Source of the DNA: Xanthobacteraceae bacterium
GTDB lineage: Bacteria; Pseudomonadota; Alphaproteobacteria; Rhizobiales; Xanthobacteraceae
DNA: 5,039 nucleotides
NCBI GenBank assembly: GCA_030037185.1
Contig: JASHRR010000519.1
Span: 1-5,039, forward strand
Direction: 5' to 3'
Shown here: in pieces, positions 4,648-5,039 of the stretch
Numbering within the stretch: the stretch's first letter is position 1
Layout: the number at the start of each line of letters is the position of its first letter
Made by a program: the position numbers and the translations under genes
Notes under the pieces: generated by a model
Databases searched by the model: none
Told to the model about the DNA's origin: nothing
What the model saw: the letters and a program-made list of their open reading frames with translations, nothing else

Positions 4648-5039
4648 ATGATACGCCATTCCGAGACGTTAGCACGCATTCCGCTGTTCCGCTCCCTTGA
4701 CGGCGAAGCTGTACGGCGACTCGACAGCCAGTGCGTATGGCGTCGCGCGAAGGCCAAGGAATGGGTGCTCGACTACAGGGACGGCGGCGCCGAGCTCTAT
4801 TTCGTATCGCAGGGCCACGTCCGCGTGCTGATCCGCACGCCTGCCGGCAAAGAGTCGATCCTGCGGGACATCCGCAGCGGCGAATATTTCGGTGAACTAG
4901 CCGCGATCGACGGCCAGCCGCGGTCGGCCGGCATTGCTGCCATAACGGATTCGGTGATCGCCCGCATGCCGCCCACGATTTTCCGTGGCGTCGTGCATGC
5001 CTATCCGGATGTCTGCGATCAGCTGCTGGTCCTCCTCGC
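4648..5039 (+). CDS. Cyclic-nucleotide-binding protein, Crp/Fnr or related (3' end cut by window)
   Basis: The frame is open from ATG 4648 to the right edge (130 residues visible). Residues 8-120 form a cNMP-binding beta-roll: LARIPLFRSLD is the typical N-terminal helix, ELYFVSQGHVRVL the central strands, and GEYFGELAAIDGQPRSA (residues 78-94) the phosphate-binding cassette. Within the cassette, E83 would contact the ribose and R92 the phosphate, and S93 corresponds to Ser83 of E. coli CRP. The Glu-to-Arg spacing matches the protein kinase A type. Beginning at ATG 4648, the protein places the fold as expected, although no Shine-Dalgarno is visible. Whether a helix-turn-helix follows, making it a transcription factor, cannot be seen. 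The divergent cyclase makes it a natural candidate receptor for that cyclase's product; this is inference. Confidence 0.88.
   Translation, partial: MIRHSETLARIPLFRSLDGEAVRRLDSQCVWRRAKAKEWVLDYRDGGAELYFVSQGHVRVLIRTPAGKESILRDIRSGEYFGELAAIDGQPRSAGIAAITDSVIARMPPTIFRGVVHAYPDVCDQLLVLL

Noticed and set aside
1..5039. CRISPR array, tRNA or rRNA gene
   Set aside because: No regularly spaced repeats, and no recognisable cloverleaf or rRNA sequence, were seen by eye on either strand.

Overview
The window looks like chromosomal DNA from a high-GC alphaproteobacterium, most likely a Bradyrhizobium-like member of the Rhizobiales. This rests on the mostly GC-rich sequence, a LivF-type ABC ATPase, an IS3-family remnant of a type common in rhizobia, a small rhizobial-style secreted protein, and a membrane cyclase with the architecture of Sinorhizobium meliloti CyaC. 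The assignment is by pattern recognition, not by database search.

Layout from left to right. (1) Bases 2-652, plus strand: the 3' part of a branched-chain amino acid transporter ATPase (LivF type), cut by the left window edge. (2) Bases 653-1060: no gene that I can support. (3) Bases 1061-1590, minus strand: a small gene of visibly lower G+C than its surroundings. It has a good ribosome binding site but is broken into two reading frames; the product is not recognised. (4) Bases 1591-1872: non-coding, with a hairpin and one copy of a 17-base repeat. (5) Bases 1873 to about 2345: the left part of a decayed IS3-family element, with orfA carrying two frameshifts and orfB internally deleted and truncated. 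(6) Bases 2454-2747, minus strand: a 97-residue secreted protein with its own ribosome binding site and a strong intrinsic terminator at 2396-2430. (7) Bases 2838-4556, minus strand: an intact three-module cyclase, with a six-helix histidine-rich membrane anchor, a [2Fe-2S] ferredoxin domain and a class III nucleotide cyclase domain. (8) Bases 4648-5039, plus strand: a cyclic-nucleotide-binding protein that starts 91 bases from the cyclase, transcribed divergently and cut by the right window edge.

The most interesting part is the right half. A redox-sensing type of cyclase sits back to back with a likely cyclic-nucleotide receptor, so one short intergenic region may join signal production to signal reading. 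The cyclase keeps both metal-binding Asp residues and the transition-state Asn/Arg pair. The two positions that normally select the purine base carry Ser and Gln instead of Lys and Thr/Asp, so the nucleotide it makes cannot be assumed. The middle of the window (1061-2450) is a decayed accessory patch. A 17-base sequence occurs on both sides of it, and the second copy overlaps the cyclase stop codon.
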